Positions 26,984-36,200 are shown, counted from the stretch's first letter. The stretch: 64,000 bases of DNA from Saprospiraceae bacterium (GCA_016715985.1 JADJXD010000001.1:2728001-2792000); one strand, 5' to 3'. The notes: generated from the letters alone by a model not told the origin. Program-made: numbers and translations.

Positions 26984-28108
26984 ATGATCCCACTCTCCAT
27001 ACCCAACATCTCCGGAAACGAATGGAAATACGTCAAGGACTGTCTCGACACCGGATGGATTTCTTCTGTAGGTAGTTACGTTTCAAAGTTCGAAAATATG
27101 GTAGCCGAATTTGCCGGAGCAAAATATGGTGTCGCTGCAATGAACGGAACAGCTGCTTTGCACATCGCACTGGAATTAGCAGGTGTACGTCTGCGTGATT
27201 ATGTAATCGCACCCGATATCACATTTATTGCTACAGCCAATGCTATTAAATACACAGGGGCAGATCCTATCTTTATAGATGTGGACAAAGATACCTGGCA
27301 GATGGATCTCGATATTTTGGAAGAGTTTTTAGAGAAAGAGACTTATTATTTCAAAGAACACACTTACCTGAAAAAAGACAAAAGGTGTATATCTGCAATC
27401 ATGCCCGTACATGTATTGGGCAATATTTGTGATATGGACAGACTGATGGTGATAGCAAAAAAATATTGTCTCGTGGTAATCGAAGATTCTACAGAAGCCC
27501 TGGGATCAAAATACAAAAACAAAGGAGCAGGCACATTCGGTACATTTGGCACTTTTAGTTTTAATGGTAATAAGATCATCAGTACAGGTGGCGGTGGCGT
27601 CATCGTGACTGATGATGAAAACCTGGCAAAAAAAGCCAAACACATCACCACCCAAGCGAAGACAGACCCTTTTGAATACGACCATGACGAAATAGGGTAC
27701 AACTATCGCTTGGTAAACATCCTTGCAGCTGTGGGCGTAGCTCAGATGGAACAACTGTCATCCTTCCTCGAGCGCAAAAAAGCCATAGATAAGTACTATC
27801 GTGAACATCTGGAAAACGAAGAATTACAATTTCAGAAAGTAGGAGACCATGTAACACCTAATAATTGGCTGCACACCATGAAGGTTAAAAACCAAAGACC
27901 CATGATCAAACATTTATTGGACAACGGTGTACAATGCAGACCTTTCTGGGTGCCCATGCATCAGTTGAGAATGTTTAAAGACCTGCCATTCATTACACAC
28001 AAAAATATATCTGACACCATTTACAATTCATGTATCTCAATCCCGTCATCTACCAATCTGACAGACACACAGGTGGAGGAAGTGGTAAGGGTGATCTGTG
28101 CCTTTTAA
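26984..28108 (+). CDS. LegC-type sugar aminotransferase (DegT/DnrJ/EryC1/StrS family)
   Basis: This 374-residue PLP enzyme begins IPLSIPNISGNEWKYVKDCL followed by DTGWISSVG, the pattern of the LegC group, which aminates C4 of UDP-4-keto-6-deoxy-HexNAc. Other motifs are AMNGTAALHIALEL, VIEDSTEALGSKY with the PLP-ring Asp, and SFNGNKIISTGGGG with K197 as the Schiff-base lysine. The dehydratase that would make its substrate is encoded at 29467-30678, on the other side of a RAYT array. No neuB/neuC-type genes are visible, so the product may be a bacillosamine-like UDP sugar used directly by the phosphoglycosyl transferases rather than legionaminic acid. It is cytoplasmic. Confidence 0.85.
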   Translation: MIPLSIPNISGNEWKYVKDCLDTGWISSVGSYVSKFENMVAEFAGAKYGVAAMNGTAALHIALELAGVRLRDYVIAPDITFIATANAIKYTGADPIFIDVDKDTWQMDLDILEEFLEKETYYFKEHTYLKKDKRCISAIMPVHVLGNICDMDRLMVIAKKYCLVVIEDSTEALGSKYKNKGAGTFGTFGTFSFNGNKIISTGGGGVIVTDDENLAKKAKHITTQAKTDPFEYDHDEIGYNYRLVNILAAVGVAQMEQLSSFLERKKAIDKYYREHLENEELQFQKVGDHVTPNNWLHTMKVKNQRPMIKHLLDNGVQCRPFWVPMHQLRMFKDLPFITHKNISDTIYNSCISIPSSTNLTDTQVEEVVRVICAF

Positions 28109-28412
28109 TGGCCGTGCAATCTCTGATTGTAAGATACTTTAATGTTGCAATCAGAGATTGTGACGCCATTATGATATCTCCATTGCAAGAAACTTCCCTG
28201 TGTACTCGAAGACTGCATCCTATTGGCCTTGCAATCTCCGATTGCAAGAAACGTATATGTTGCATTCAAAGAATGCAACACCATTATGATATCTCCATTG
28301 CAAGAAGCTTCCCTTTGTACTCGAAGACTGCACCTATTGGCCTTGCAATCTCCGATTGCAAGAAACTTATATGTTGCAATCAGAGAATGCAACGCCAGTA
28401 TATCAATAAAAA
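28109..28412. repeat. Array of about 114-bp RAYT-1 repeat units, left part
   Basis: Units begin at about 28109, 28225 and 28339. Each has GGCCTTGCAATCTCCGATTG, a short loop, TTGCATTCAAAGAATGCAAC, then ATTATGATATCTCCATTGCA and CTCGAAGACTGCACCTATTG. The first unit starts directly after the stop of the aminotransferase gene, and the last is cut by the start of the RAYT gene at 28413. Short ORFs here are translations of the repeat. Confidence 0.85.
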
Positions 28413-29072
28413 ATGAAGACAGAATACAAACAGCGACTACCACATATTCAACCGGTTGGAGCAGCTTTTTTTGTCACATTCAGACTCTTTGGCAGTTTAC
28501 CCAAAAGAGACATTCTGACTTTGAAAGAAAAATACGAAAATAAAATTAATGAAATAAAAATAAAAAAATTTGATGCTCATCAACAAAATCTTAAAATATT
28601 CAACTTAAGAAAACAATATTTTGTCGAATATGATATGCTTTTGGATGATATAAAAAGTGGTCCAATGCATTTGGCTGATAGTAACATCAAAGAAATCTTA
28701 CAACAGCAATTACATCGTTTTGACAATGAATTATATACTTTAATTTGCTACTGTATCATGTCTAATCATGTACATATTTTAATTGACACAAGTATTCAGC
28801 TGTCTGAAATTAGCGATGATAATCAAATTGTTATGAACTACAAACAACTGGATGTAATCATGAAGAATATTAAAGGCCCTTCTGCCTGGTATGCCAACAA
28901 ATATTTAAATAAATCCGGCCAGTTCTGGGAAAGAGAAAGTTTCGACATTTACATCAGAAATGAAAAGATGTTGAACAATGTAATCACTTATATCCTGGAA
29001 AATCCTGTGAAAGCTAAGATGGTGGAGAAATGGGATGACTATCCTGGCAATTATCTGAAAGAGGAGTCATAA
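28413..29072 (+). CDS. REP-associated tyrosine transposase (RAYT, Y1_Tnp family), system 1
   Basis: This 219-residue single-domain protein has YCIMSNHVHILI with the HxH pair H119/H121 that holds the metal in HUH enzymes. KNIKGPSAWYANKYLNKSG follows; Y160 is the best candidate for the nicking tyrosine. GQFWERESFDIYIRNE and YILENPVKAKMVEKW are strongly typical of RAYTs. These enzymes cut single-stranded hairpin DNA and are thought to spread REP repeats. On both sides lie units of one repeat family with doubled palindromes, so the enzyme and its probable substrate are together. The gene appears intact, with its ATG about 20 bp after the last partial unit. Confidence 0.9.
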   Translation: MKTEYKQRLPHIQPVGAAFFVTFRLFGSLPKRDILTLKEKYENKINEIKIKKFDAHQQNLKIFNLRKQYFVEYDMLLDDIKSGPMHLADSNIKEILQQQLHRFDNELYTLICYCIMSNHVHILIDTSIQLSEISDDNQIVMNYKQLDVIMKNIKGPSAWYANKYLNKSGQFWERESFDIYIRNEKMLNNVITYILENPVKAKMVEKWDDYPGNYLKEES

Positions 29073-29446
29073 TTGCCTTGCAATCAAAGAATGCCACACC
29101 ATTATAATATCTCCATTGCAAGAAGCTTCCCTTTGTACTCGAAGACTGCATCTTATTGGCCTTGCAATCTCCGATTGCAAGAAACTTATATATTGCATTC
29201 AAAGAATGCAACACCATTATGATATCTCCATTTCAAGAAATTTCTATTTGTATTCGAAGACTGCACCTATTGGCCTTGCAATCTCTGATTGCAAGAAACT
29301 TATATGTTGCAATCAGAGAATGCAACGCCATTATGATATCTCCATTGCAAGAAACTTCCCTTTATATTCGAAGACTGCACCTATTGGCCATACAATCTCC
29401 GTGCAAGATATTTATATGTTGCATTCAAAGAATGCAACGCCATTAT
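29073..29446. repeat. Array of about 114-bp RAYT-1 repeat units, right part
   Basis: A partial unit starts at about 29074, followed by units at about 29158, 29272 and 29386 (the last short). They match the left part in sequence and period. One unit (29272) has the perfect loop-arm pair GCAATCTCTGATTGC and TTGCAATCAGAGAATGCAA, and others have drifted. The array ends about 20 bp before the dehydratase ATG at 29467. Confidence 0.85.
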
Positions 29447-29466
29447 AAAATCAAAACATCAACCCT

Positions 29467-30678
29467 ATGCACATCATAGACATCCCGCAATTTATAAAAT
29501 CGCATATCACAAAAAGAGATAAAAGCCTTTTTGAAGACGATATTAATCAATACAAAGATCAATTATCCGCCAATATTAAAGATAAGTCAGTTTTAGTCAT
29601 CGGTGGGGCTGGTACTATTGGGTCATCATACATCAAAGCCATTTTGCATTTTGAGCCATCCAGACTATATGTTGTCGATACCAATGAAAATGGATTGACA
29701 GAACTCACTCGAGATTTAAGATCTAAACATGGGCAATACATCCCCGAAGATTATAAAACTTATCCGATGAATTTTGGAGATAATGTATTCAGAAAAATGT
29801 TTGTCAAAGAAGGACCGTTCCATATTGTGGCCAATTTTGCAGCTCACAAACATGTAAGAAGTGAGAAAGACCATTACTCTATTGAAGCTATGATAGATAA
29901 TAATGTCTTTAAAGCAAAGGAGTTTTTGGACTTGTTAACACAGCATAAACCCGAACATTTCTTTTGTGTATCTACCGACAAGGCAGCCAATCCTGTCAAC
30001 GTAATGGGTGCAAGCAAAAAACTTATGGAAGAAGTCATCATGGCATATAGTAATGACATAAAAATCACCACAGCACGGTTTGCCAATGTAGCTTTTAGTA
30101 ATGGTAGTCTCTTGGATGGATATATTCAGCGAATTTTCAAAAAACAACCGATTTCATGTCCTTCTGATGTAAAAAGATTTTTTGTTTCGCCGGAAGAAAG
30201 TGGCCAGATATGTATGTTGGCTTGTATGTTAGGAGAGAGTGGAGAAATTTACTTTCCAAAATTACAAGAAGACCAAATGGTTAATTTTAAGGATATTACA
30301 TTAGACTTTTTTAGAGAAATGGCTATCTCTGTAGAAGAATGTATAAGTGAAGATGAAGCAAAAATGAAGGCAGCATTCATGGCCATCGAAGACCCGCATC
30401 CGGTTTATTTTTTTACTTCCGATACATCCGGAGAGAAGCTTTATGAAGAGTTTTATACAGACTCAGATGAGGTAGAAATGATAAAGTATGAAGGTATGGG
30501 CGTCATCAAAAATGCGGTGAAACCAAACAAAATGCAAATAGAAAATTGTATTGGTGAATTAAAAGCGCTAATGACCTCAGATCTCTATGACAAATCTGCC
30601 ATCGTTTCTTTAATGAAAAAACATCTACCTGATTTTGAGCACATTGAAACAGGGAAGAGCTTGGATCAGAAGATGTAG
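29467..30678 (+). CDS. CapD/FlaA1-type UDP-HexNAc 4,6-dehydratase (SDR)
   Basis: This 403-residue short-chain dehydrogenase/reductase has the NAD loop VLVIGGAGTIGSSYIK near residues 43-58, VVDTNENGLTEL as the acidic end of the second strand, and NFAAHKHVRSEKD. FCVSTDKAANPVNVMGASKK near residues 175-195 has Met in place of the usual Tyr of YxxxK, as is normal in FlaA1/CapD/PglF proteins. VAFSNGSLLDGYIQRI follows. It would make UDP-4-keto-6-deoxy-HexNAc for the LegC-type aminotransferase. The natural gene pair is separated here by the RAYT array. It is a soluble form without the N-terminal membrane half of PglF. Confidence 0.83.
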   Translation: MHIIDIPQFIKSHITKRDKSLFEDDINQYKDQLSANIKDKSVLVIGGAGTIGSSYIKAILHFEPSRLYVVDTNENGLTELTRDLRSKHGQYIPEDYKTYPMNFGDNVFRKMFVKEGPFHIVANFAAHKHVRSEKDHYSIEAMIDNNVFKAKEFLDLLTQHKPEHFFCVSTDKAANPVNVMGASKKLMEEVIMAYSNDIKITTARFANVAFSNGSLLDGYIQRIFKKQPISCPSDVKRFFVSPEESGQICMLACMLGESGEIYFPKLQEDQMVNFKDITLDFFREMAISVEECISEDEAKMKAAFMAIEDPHPVYFFTSDTSGEKLYEEFYTDSDEVEMIKYEGMGVIKNAVKPNKMQIENCIGELKALMTSDLYDKSAIVSLMKKHLPDFEHIETGKSLDQKM

Positions 30679-30696
30679 TGTTTATGCTGGTAAAAA

Positions 30697-30746
30697 GTAG
30701 CTGGTAGTTCGTAGCTTTTAGCTCACAGCTTTGAACTACCAACTAC
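30697..30746. repeat. Inverted repeat in the gap after the dehydratase
   Basis: GTAGCTGGTAGTTC (30697-30710) faces GAACTACCAACTAC (30733-30746) with one mismatch. A low-complexity run of CTACGAACTTAA-like words follows to about 30840. I see no gene between 30679 and 30918. It could be the remains of an extragenic repeat. Confidence 0.55.
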
Positions 30747-30918
30747 GAGAAACCCCCTTATTACGAGCAAAGTACTTAAACATCTACGAACTTAAAAATC
30801 TACGAACTTAACCCCTACGAGCAAACTTACTACGATCTACCAGCTAATCGCTTAACTTGAAACTAATCTGATTTATAGTATGTTTATTGAGTAATTTTTG
30901 TAATTTACTATGTTGATT

Positions 30919-31133
30919 ATGGATACGATAAAATTAAAAAGACGAACAAAACTTGATGGTAGATTGGTAATAGAATATCAAACTTCTTTTAGGATAAGGA
31001 CATTGAAGTCATTTTGAAAATCAATGAAATAGAAGAGTCGAGTAAACCTGATTTCAGTGATTTAATTGGTCAATTGGAGTGGACAAAAGATGCTCTTACT
31101 TCTCAAAAGGAAATAAGGGCTGAATGGGGTTAA
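30919..31133 (+). pseudogene. Broken antitoxin gene of a VapBC-like pair
   Basis: Frame 1 from the ATG at 30919 reads MDTIKLKRRTKLDGRLVIEY and then QTSF, the form of small Bacteroidota antitoxin N-termini, and soon meets a stop. From about 30999 a different frame continues the protein (DIEVILKINEIEESSKPD, then LIGQLEWTKDALTSQKE) to TAA at 31131-31133. One frameshift near 30990 explains this. The second frame overlaps the toxin ATG by 10 bases, as in coupled toxin-antitoxin operons. The antitoxin call rests on the partner. Confidence 0.65.
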
Positions 31134-31495
31134 AAGTTGTGCTGGATACGAATGCAATTATTGCATTATTGAGAGGTGAGTATAGTGTGATAGCATTAGT
31201 ATCTCAGGCCGAGCAAATAAGTATTTCAGTTATTTCTAAGCTTGAATTTCTGGCTTTTGAAGGGTTGTCACAAAAGGATAAAATTGTTTTTTGAAAATTT
31301 TGTGAAAGAATTAACATCTATGAATTAAATCCAATTGATATTGAATTAATGGATCTAATAATTGTGATTAAGAAAAAATACAAATTAAAGCTACCTGATG
31401 CAATAATTGCAGCTAAAGCAATTATCAATGATGCTATTTTGATTACAGAAGATAAAGATTTTTCCAGGATACAAGAACTGAAAGTTCAATTCTGA
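31124..31495 (+). pseudogene. PIN-domain (VapC-like) toxin interrupted by an in-frame stop
   Basis: The frame from the ATG at 31124 reads GLKVVLDTNAIIALLRG with the first PIN aspartate, SISVISKLEFLAFEGL with the second acidic site, then TGA at 31292-31294. The same frame continues with KFCERINIYELNPID, LKLPDAIIAAKAI, and ILITEDKDF, which carry the remaining acids and the normal PIN C-terminus, to TGA at 31493-31495. The full length would be 123 residues. A single nonsense change has split an otherwise good gene. With the frameshifted antitoxin before it, the pair is dead or dying. Sequence error is possible for one lesion but unlikely for both. Confidence 0.75.
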
Positions 31496-31613
31496 TTGAA
31501 CTAAATCAAAGCAGATTATTTATTAGTACAAGTTGACATTTATAAATCACTATTAACTTAGTATAAACTTTTGTAAATTTCTTAGCCTATTTACAAAATT
31601 CCACATCTAAAAC

Positions 31614-32285
31614 ATGTATCAATTTATAAAACGATTTTTTGACATTATTGCCTCACTAATTGCATTAATAATATTATCTCCATTATTGATACCCATCACC
31701 ATTGGATTAAAATTGACAGGAGAAGGATATGTCTTTTATCTGCAGGAGAGAGTAGGTTTCAAAAATAAGCTTTTTAATATCTATAAGTTTGCTACCATGC
31801 TCAAAGATAGTCCAAATATGGCGGGTGGCCTTATCACTACAAAAAAGGATCCCCGTTTGACACCTTTAGGAGGTTTTTTAAGAGCTTCTAAAATCAATGA
31901 ATTGCCACAACTCATCAATATTTTAAATGGCGATATGAGTGTAGTGGGACCAAGACCACTAATGCAAAAAAGCTTTGATACTTATCCTGAAGAAGTACAA
32001 AATGTAATATACAACGTCAAACCAGGATTGACAGGAATAGGCTCCATTATTTTCAGAGATGAAGAAACTTTAATCACGGAAGTAAGGGACAGCGGTGGAG
32101 ATACCTGGGACTTTTACCAAAACAAAATCTACCCTTTCAAAGGTCAGGTTGAGCAATGGTATCAAAGCCATCAAAGTTTTTATGTAGATTTTATGTGTAT
32201 TTTTCTCACAGCCTGGGTAATTATTTTCCCCAAGTCAAATTTAATTTATATGGTTTTCAGATCATTACCTCAAAGACCTTTTTAG
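31614..32285 (+). CDS. PglC-type phosphoglycosyl transferase, second copy
   Basis: This 223-residue paralogue of the 24707 gene has the same order: an N-terminal re-entrant hydrophobic helix (IIASLIALIILSPLL), FYLQERVGFKNKLF, FATMLKDSPNM, GDMSVVGPRPLM, and PGLTGIGSIIFRDEE. As in the first copy, the Asp-Glu dyad of characterised PglC proteins reads Asn95-Glu96. It would load a sugar phosphate, perhaps the amino sugar made by the dehydratase and aminotransferase upstream, onto undecaprenyl phosphate. It stands alone, with about 120 bp before and 140 bp after it. Confidence 0.86.
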   Translation: MYQFIKRFFDIIASLIALIILSPLLIPITIGLKLTGEGYVFYLQERVGFKNKLFNIYKFATMLKDSPNMAGGLITTKKDPRLTPLGGFLRASKINELPQLINILNGDMSVVGPRPLMQKSFDTYPEEVQNVIYNVKPGLTGIGSIIFRDEETLITEVRDSGGDTWDFYQNKIYPFKGQVEQWYQSHQSFYVDFMCIFLTAWVIIFPKSNLIYMVFRSLPQRPF

Positions 32286-32426
32286 AATCAAAATACAAAT
32301 AAAATCATTTGAAAGAATACCAAATTAGTAAGTCTGGAATTAATGCTTTTGTTTGGTAAATTCAATTTATTACCTTTAATGATTTGTAATTATCACAATT
32401 ATTATAAAAAAAATTAGATTTAATAC

Positions 32427-35400
32427 ATGTTTCTGAATAACGCCATTCATAAATACCTTAATAATATTTCGGACTCCGCTGTCATAAAGAAGGGTTCTGA
32501 TTTGATGAAATTTGAATTTGTTCAGAACATCCTGCACAACGAAAAAGAAAGATATTATTCAGCTAATGTCAAAAATGTACATAAGGTAAAAATTTTTTAT
32601 CAGAATGCTTTTCAGATTACAAATGTGAGCTGTAATTGTATGGGCAAAATACCCTGTGAACATCTTATAGGTACCATGTATCAGCTTTTGGCTATGAAAG
32701 ATGAAGAGATTAATACATCTAAAGTCTCTTCAAAAATTAAATCGGATACAAAAATCATTGACCTTAAGAATTATACTCCTGCTCAGACAAATGTGAAAGG
32801 CCTCATGGAATATCAAAGCCCCTTTGAGTTCAGGAAGTTTCCTTTTAATAACGCTAAGACCTTATTCTCAAAGATACAGACGATAAAACCAAAGCATCCC
32901 AGAAATTTTGGTTACGGCACCGAGTATTCCAATGAATTACAACCCACCGGAGAGCTCGATTTTATGATATTGAAAAAACAATATAATTACTACTGGAATG
33001 AAGCAGCTAATAGCATCACAGAAGAAGCTCGTGTGTCATTTAAAATTAAAAATGATCAATTATATATTAAATGTAATCAGTGTCGTACCAAAACAAATCT
33101 TTTATGTGACCACCAATATGCTGTTTTAACTATTGTCGTGTACCAGCATTTGGTATTTAGTCCTGTGTGGAGGGATTATGAGAAAGTAGTAAAATTTCTT
33201 GCCGAAGAACACAAAATATCAGATGAAAAATTCAAAGCTTTATATAAAGTCTATTTTTTAAATGACAGACCAAAGTCGCAATTAACAAAGACTAATTTTT
33301 TAGATTTTAATAACTTAAGATCAATAACAGCTGAGATTCGCAGCAGTAAATCAGGTGAAAATTCCGAACTTTCAGAAATGCTGACGCGAATTTCAGGTAA
33401 AACTATTGAAGTAAAGAAAAATGCATTCCTTTGGATTCTGGAAGATTCTGACAGACCCGGATTGCCGCAAATTCTCGAAGGAGTGGTTGCAAAAACAAAT
33501 GATAAACTCACAACGCGAATAACATTAGAAGAAAAACCTATGTTTTTTAGTGAGGAACAACTGGAGCTTTACAATCTTCTTTTGGACGTAGATAAAAAGT
33601 TTGTTTCCGGTAGCAACCTGAAGTACTTCAATTATATTCTGAATGCCCTGAAACAAAACATGGATGTACTTCAGAGATCCATTCATTATTATACCCTGGA
33701 ATTTGAAAAATACAGTAAAATTAAAAAGAAGGATTTGTATATCCTTAATTTTAGTGATCAGTATATAACTTTGGATGTGGATGTTACTGAAGATAAGTTA
33801 TTTTATAAAGTAGTACTCAGATTAAAAATTGGGGATAAAATAATAGACCAGACAAAGGAGCCATTACTGATACACGACACATTTATGGTAATTGGCGAAA
33901 AGGCATATCTGTATGAAGATATCGCAGTATTACATTATTATCTGACTTTAGGATCTAACGAGCTCTTAACTGATAAAGATAACCCTGAACCATTAGTAGA
34001 ATTGCTCCATGAATTAAATCAGAAATTTGATGTAAAATATCCGGATCAATACCTGCCGACATACGGTGAGCTACCCACCCCTGCAAGAGAAATATATATG
34101 AAGGAAGCAGGTGACTATGTTATGTTCCAGCCAAAACTTGCTTATGATGAGTCATTTCGCATAACAATTCCCAATGATGACAGGTATATTACAGAAGTAG
34201 ATGTGGATGGAAAATTTATCATTTACGAACCGGATCCTGAAGAGATATCCGGATTATGTAACTTTTTGGCAGAAAGTCATCCTTCGTTAAAAGAATCATT
34301 TGAAGTATATGACTCTTTTTATTTGCACACGCATGAAATGATTAAGAATGCCTGGTTTTTGGAATTTTTCGAGAAATGCCGCAACGAAGGAATTGTTGTT
34401 TATGGACAGGAAACTTTAAAGAATTTCAGATTCAATTCCAATCCTGCCAATATTTCATTGGGAATGACTTCAGGTATTGACTGGTTCGATGTCAATGTGG
34501 AAGTTTCATTCGGTGCACAAAAAGCAGGTCTGAGGGATTGGGTTGAGAGTATAAAAAATAATGAAAAATTTATCAGATTGGACGACGGAAGTCTTGGACT
34601 TATTCCTGATGACTGGTTTGACAAACTGAAACAGGTCGTGATGCTGGCTGAAGAGGAGAAAGGGAAGCTGAAGATGAGTAAGTTCAGATTGGGCGCCATT
34701 GATTTACTTTTTCAGGAGATATCGGATGATGATCTCAAGGATGAGATTGGTAAAAAACTGAAGCAACTCAATGATTACGAATTCAAAAAGGAATATAAAC
34801 TCCCAAAAGCATTGACTGCTGAACCCAGAGAATATCAAACAATGGGATTCCAATGGTTGAAAGCACTTTCTGACCTTGGTTTTGGAGGTTGTCTCGCTGA
34901 TGACATGGGTCTCGGAAAGACACTTCAGATTATTTCACTTTTGGCTGATCAAAAAGCATTAAAAAAGGGAACAAGTCTCGCTGTGGTACCCAGAAGTTTG
35001 TTATTTAACTGGGCGGCGGAAATAGATAAATTTTGTCCTTCATTGACTTATTTAAATTATCATGGGACGGACAGAGTAATGAAAAGGGATGATATATTCA
35101 ATTATGATCTTGTAATCACAACCTATGATACCGCCACCAATGATATAGAGTTTTTTAAAAATCAGAAATTTAATTATATCATACTGGATGAATCTCAGGC
35201 AATCAAAAACCCGAATTCCAAGAGATATAAAGCTATGAGACTACTCAAAGCTAACAACAGAATGGTGATGACAGGAACACCGATTGAAAACAATACCTTC
35301 GATCTGTACGCTCAGTTCAGTTTTCTCAATCCGGGCATATTCGGAAGTCAGCAAAACTTCAAAAATACTTTTGCCCTTCCTATTGATAAAAATAATGATC

Positions 35401-36200
35401 CGGATGCAGCGATGATGCTGCGTAAAATTATAAACCCTTTTCTGTTAAGACGTACCAAAGAACAAGTAGCAAAAGACCTGCCGGAACGCACAGAAAACAT
35501 TATCTATTGTGATATGGGTAAAGCTCAGCGTGATTATTATGATGCCTTAAAAGTAAGAATTAGAGAAGATTTAGAAAATAATATCAAAAAGCAGGGCTTT
35601 AACAAAGCGAAGTTTAAAATTATAGAAGGTTTATTAAGGTTGAGACAGGTTTGCAATGCACCGCAGTTGGTGGATCCAACACTACACAGGCATGCGTCTG
35701 TAAAAATTGAAACATTGATGGACATTGTCATGAATGATCTTGGTAATCACAATGCACTTGTTTTTTCTCAGTTCACTTCCATGTTGGATCTTATTCGAAA
35801 AGAGCTTGATAGACATAATATACCCTATGCCTACTTAGACGGATCTACCAGGGACCGTAAAGCAGCAGTTGAATACTTTGAGAATAATGACAATATAAGA
35901 CTTTTCCTGATTAGTCTGAAAGCGGGTAATACAGGACTGAATCTCATCAAAGCAGACTATGTATATCTTATTGATCCATGGTGGAATCCGGCTGTCGAGG
36001 CGCAAGCCATAGACAGAACACACCGTATCGGACAGGTTAAAAATATATTTGCATATCGGATGATTTGTAAAAATACAATAGAAGAAAAGATTATAGAGCT
36101 GCAGAGTAAAAAGAAAAAACTGGCAAGCGACCTGGTCGTCACGGATGAAAATGTTTTTAAATCCTTGGAAAAAGAAGATCTGATGGATCTTTTTGTTTAA
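32427..36200 (+). CDS. SNF2-family helicase/ATPase with SWIM zinc fingers
   Basis: This 1257-residue protein is a DNA-dependent ATPase of the SNF2/RapA type. Near residues 67-80, NVSCNCMGKIPCEHL is a SWIM zinc finger (CxC..CxH). A second similar cluster, IKCNQCRTKTNLLCDHQ, lies near residue 213. The ATPase core has CLADDMGLGKTLQ near residue 822 (motif I), ILDESQAIKNPNS near 918 (DExx box), MTGTPIEN, and RTHRIGQVKNIFAYR near 1197 (motif VI). It is not an obvious polysaccharide gene. Such helicases occur both as housekeeping chromatin-like remodellers in Bacteroidota and in defence loci; no partner defence genes are visible here. Confidence 0.9.
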   Translation: MFLNNAIHKYLNNISDSAVIKKGSDLMKFEFVQNILHNEKERYYSANVKNVHKVKIFYQNAFQITNVSCNCMGKIPCEHLIGTMYQLLAMKDEEINTSKVSSKIKSDTKIIDLKNYTPAQTNVKGLMEYQSPFEFRKFPFNNAKTLFSKIQTIKPKHPRNFGYGTEYSNELQPTGELDFMILKKQYNYYWNEAANSITEEARVSFKIKNDQLYIKCNQCRTKTNLLCDHQYAVLTIVVYQHLVFSPVWRDYEKVVKFLAEEHKISDEKFKALYKVYFLNDRPKSQLTKTNFLDFNNLRSITAEIRSSKSGENSELSEMLTRISGKTIEVKKNAFLWILEDSDRPGLPQILEGVVAKTNDKLTTRITLEEKPMFFSEEQLELYNLLLDVDKKFVSGSNLKYFNYILNALKQNMDVLQRSIHYYTLEFEKYSKIKKKDLYILNFSDQYITLDVDVTEDKLFYKVVLRLKIGDKIIDQTKEPLLIHDTFMVIGEKAYLYEDIAVLHYYLTLGSNELLTDKDNPEPLVELLHELNQKFDVKYPDQYLPTYGELPTPAREIYMKEAGDYVMFQPKLAYDESFRITIPNDDRYITEVDVDGKFIIYEPDPEEISGLCNFLAESHPSLKESFEVYDSFYLHTHEMIKNAWFLEFFEKCRNEGIVVYGQETLKNFRFNSNPANISLGMTSGIDWFDVNVEVSFGAQKAGLRDWVESIKNNEKFIRLDDGSLGLIPDDWFDKLKQVVMLAEEEKGKLKMSKFRLGAIDLLFQEISDDDLKDEIGKKLKQLNDYEFKKEYKLPKALTAEPREYQTMGFQWLKALSDLGFGGCLADDMGLGKTLQIISLLADQKALKKGTSLAVVPRSLLFNWAAEIDKFCPSLTYLNYHGTDRVMKRDDIFNYDLVITTYDTATNDIEFFKNQKFNYIILDESQAIKNPNSKRYKAMRLLKANNRMVMTGTPIENNTFDLYAQFSFLNPGIFGSQQNFKNTFALPIDKNNDPDAAMMLRKIINPFLLRRTKEQVAKDLPERTENIIYCDMGKAQRDYYDALKVRIREDLENNIKKQGFNKAKFKIIEGLLRLRQVCNAPQLVDPTLHRHASVKIETLMDIVMNDLGNHNALVFSQFTSMLDLIRKELDRHNIPYAYLDGSTRDRKAAVEYFENNDNIRLFLISLKAGNTGLNLIKADYVYLIDPWWNPAVEAQAIDRTHRIGQVKNIFAYRMICKNTIEEKIIELQSKKKKLASDLVVTDENVFKSLEKEDLMDLFV

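Noticed and set aside
28030..28543. Short protein-like ORFs in the RAYT-1 repeats, both strands
   Set aside because: The translations repeat the same words (IARNLYVA, ISDCKKL) because the DNA repeats; no family pattern or separate start signal.
29116..29479. Two ORFs of 107-110 codons in the right repeat array
   Set aside because: They are read-through of repeat units in two frames and run into the dehydratase start.
26984..30678. Legionaminic acid pathway
   Set aside because: A LegC-type aminotransferase and a dehydratase are present, but no neuB-like synthase or CMP-transferase is in the window.
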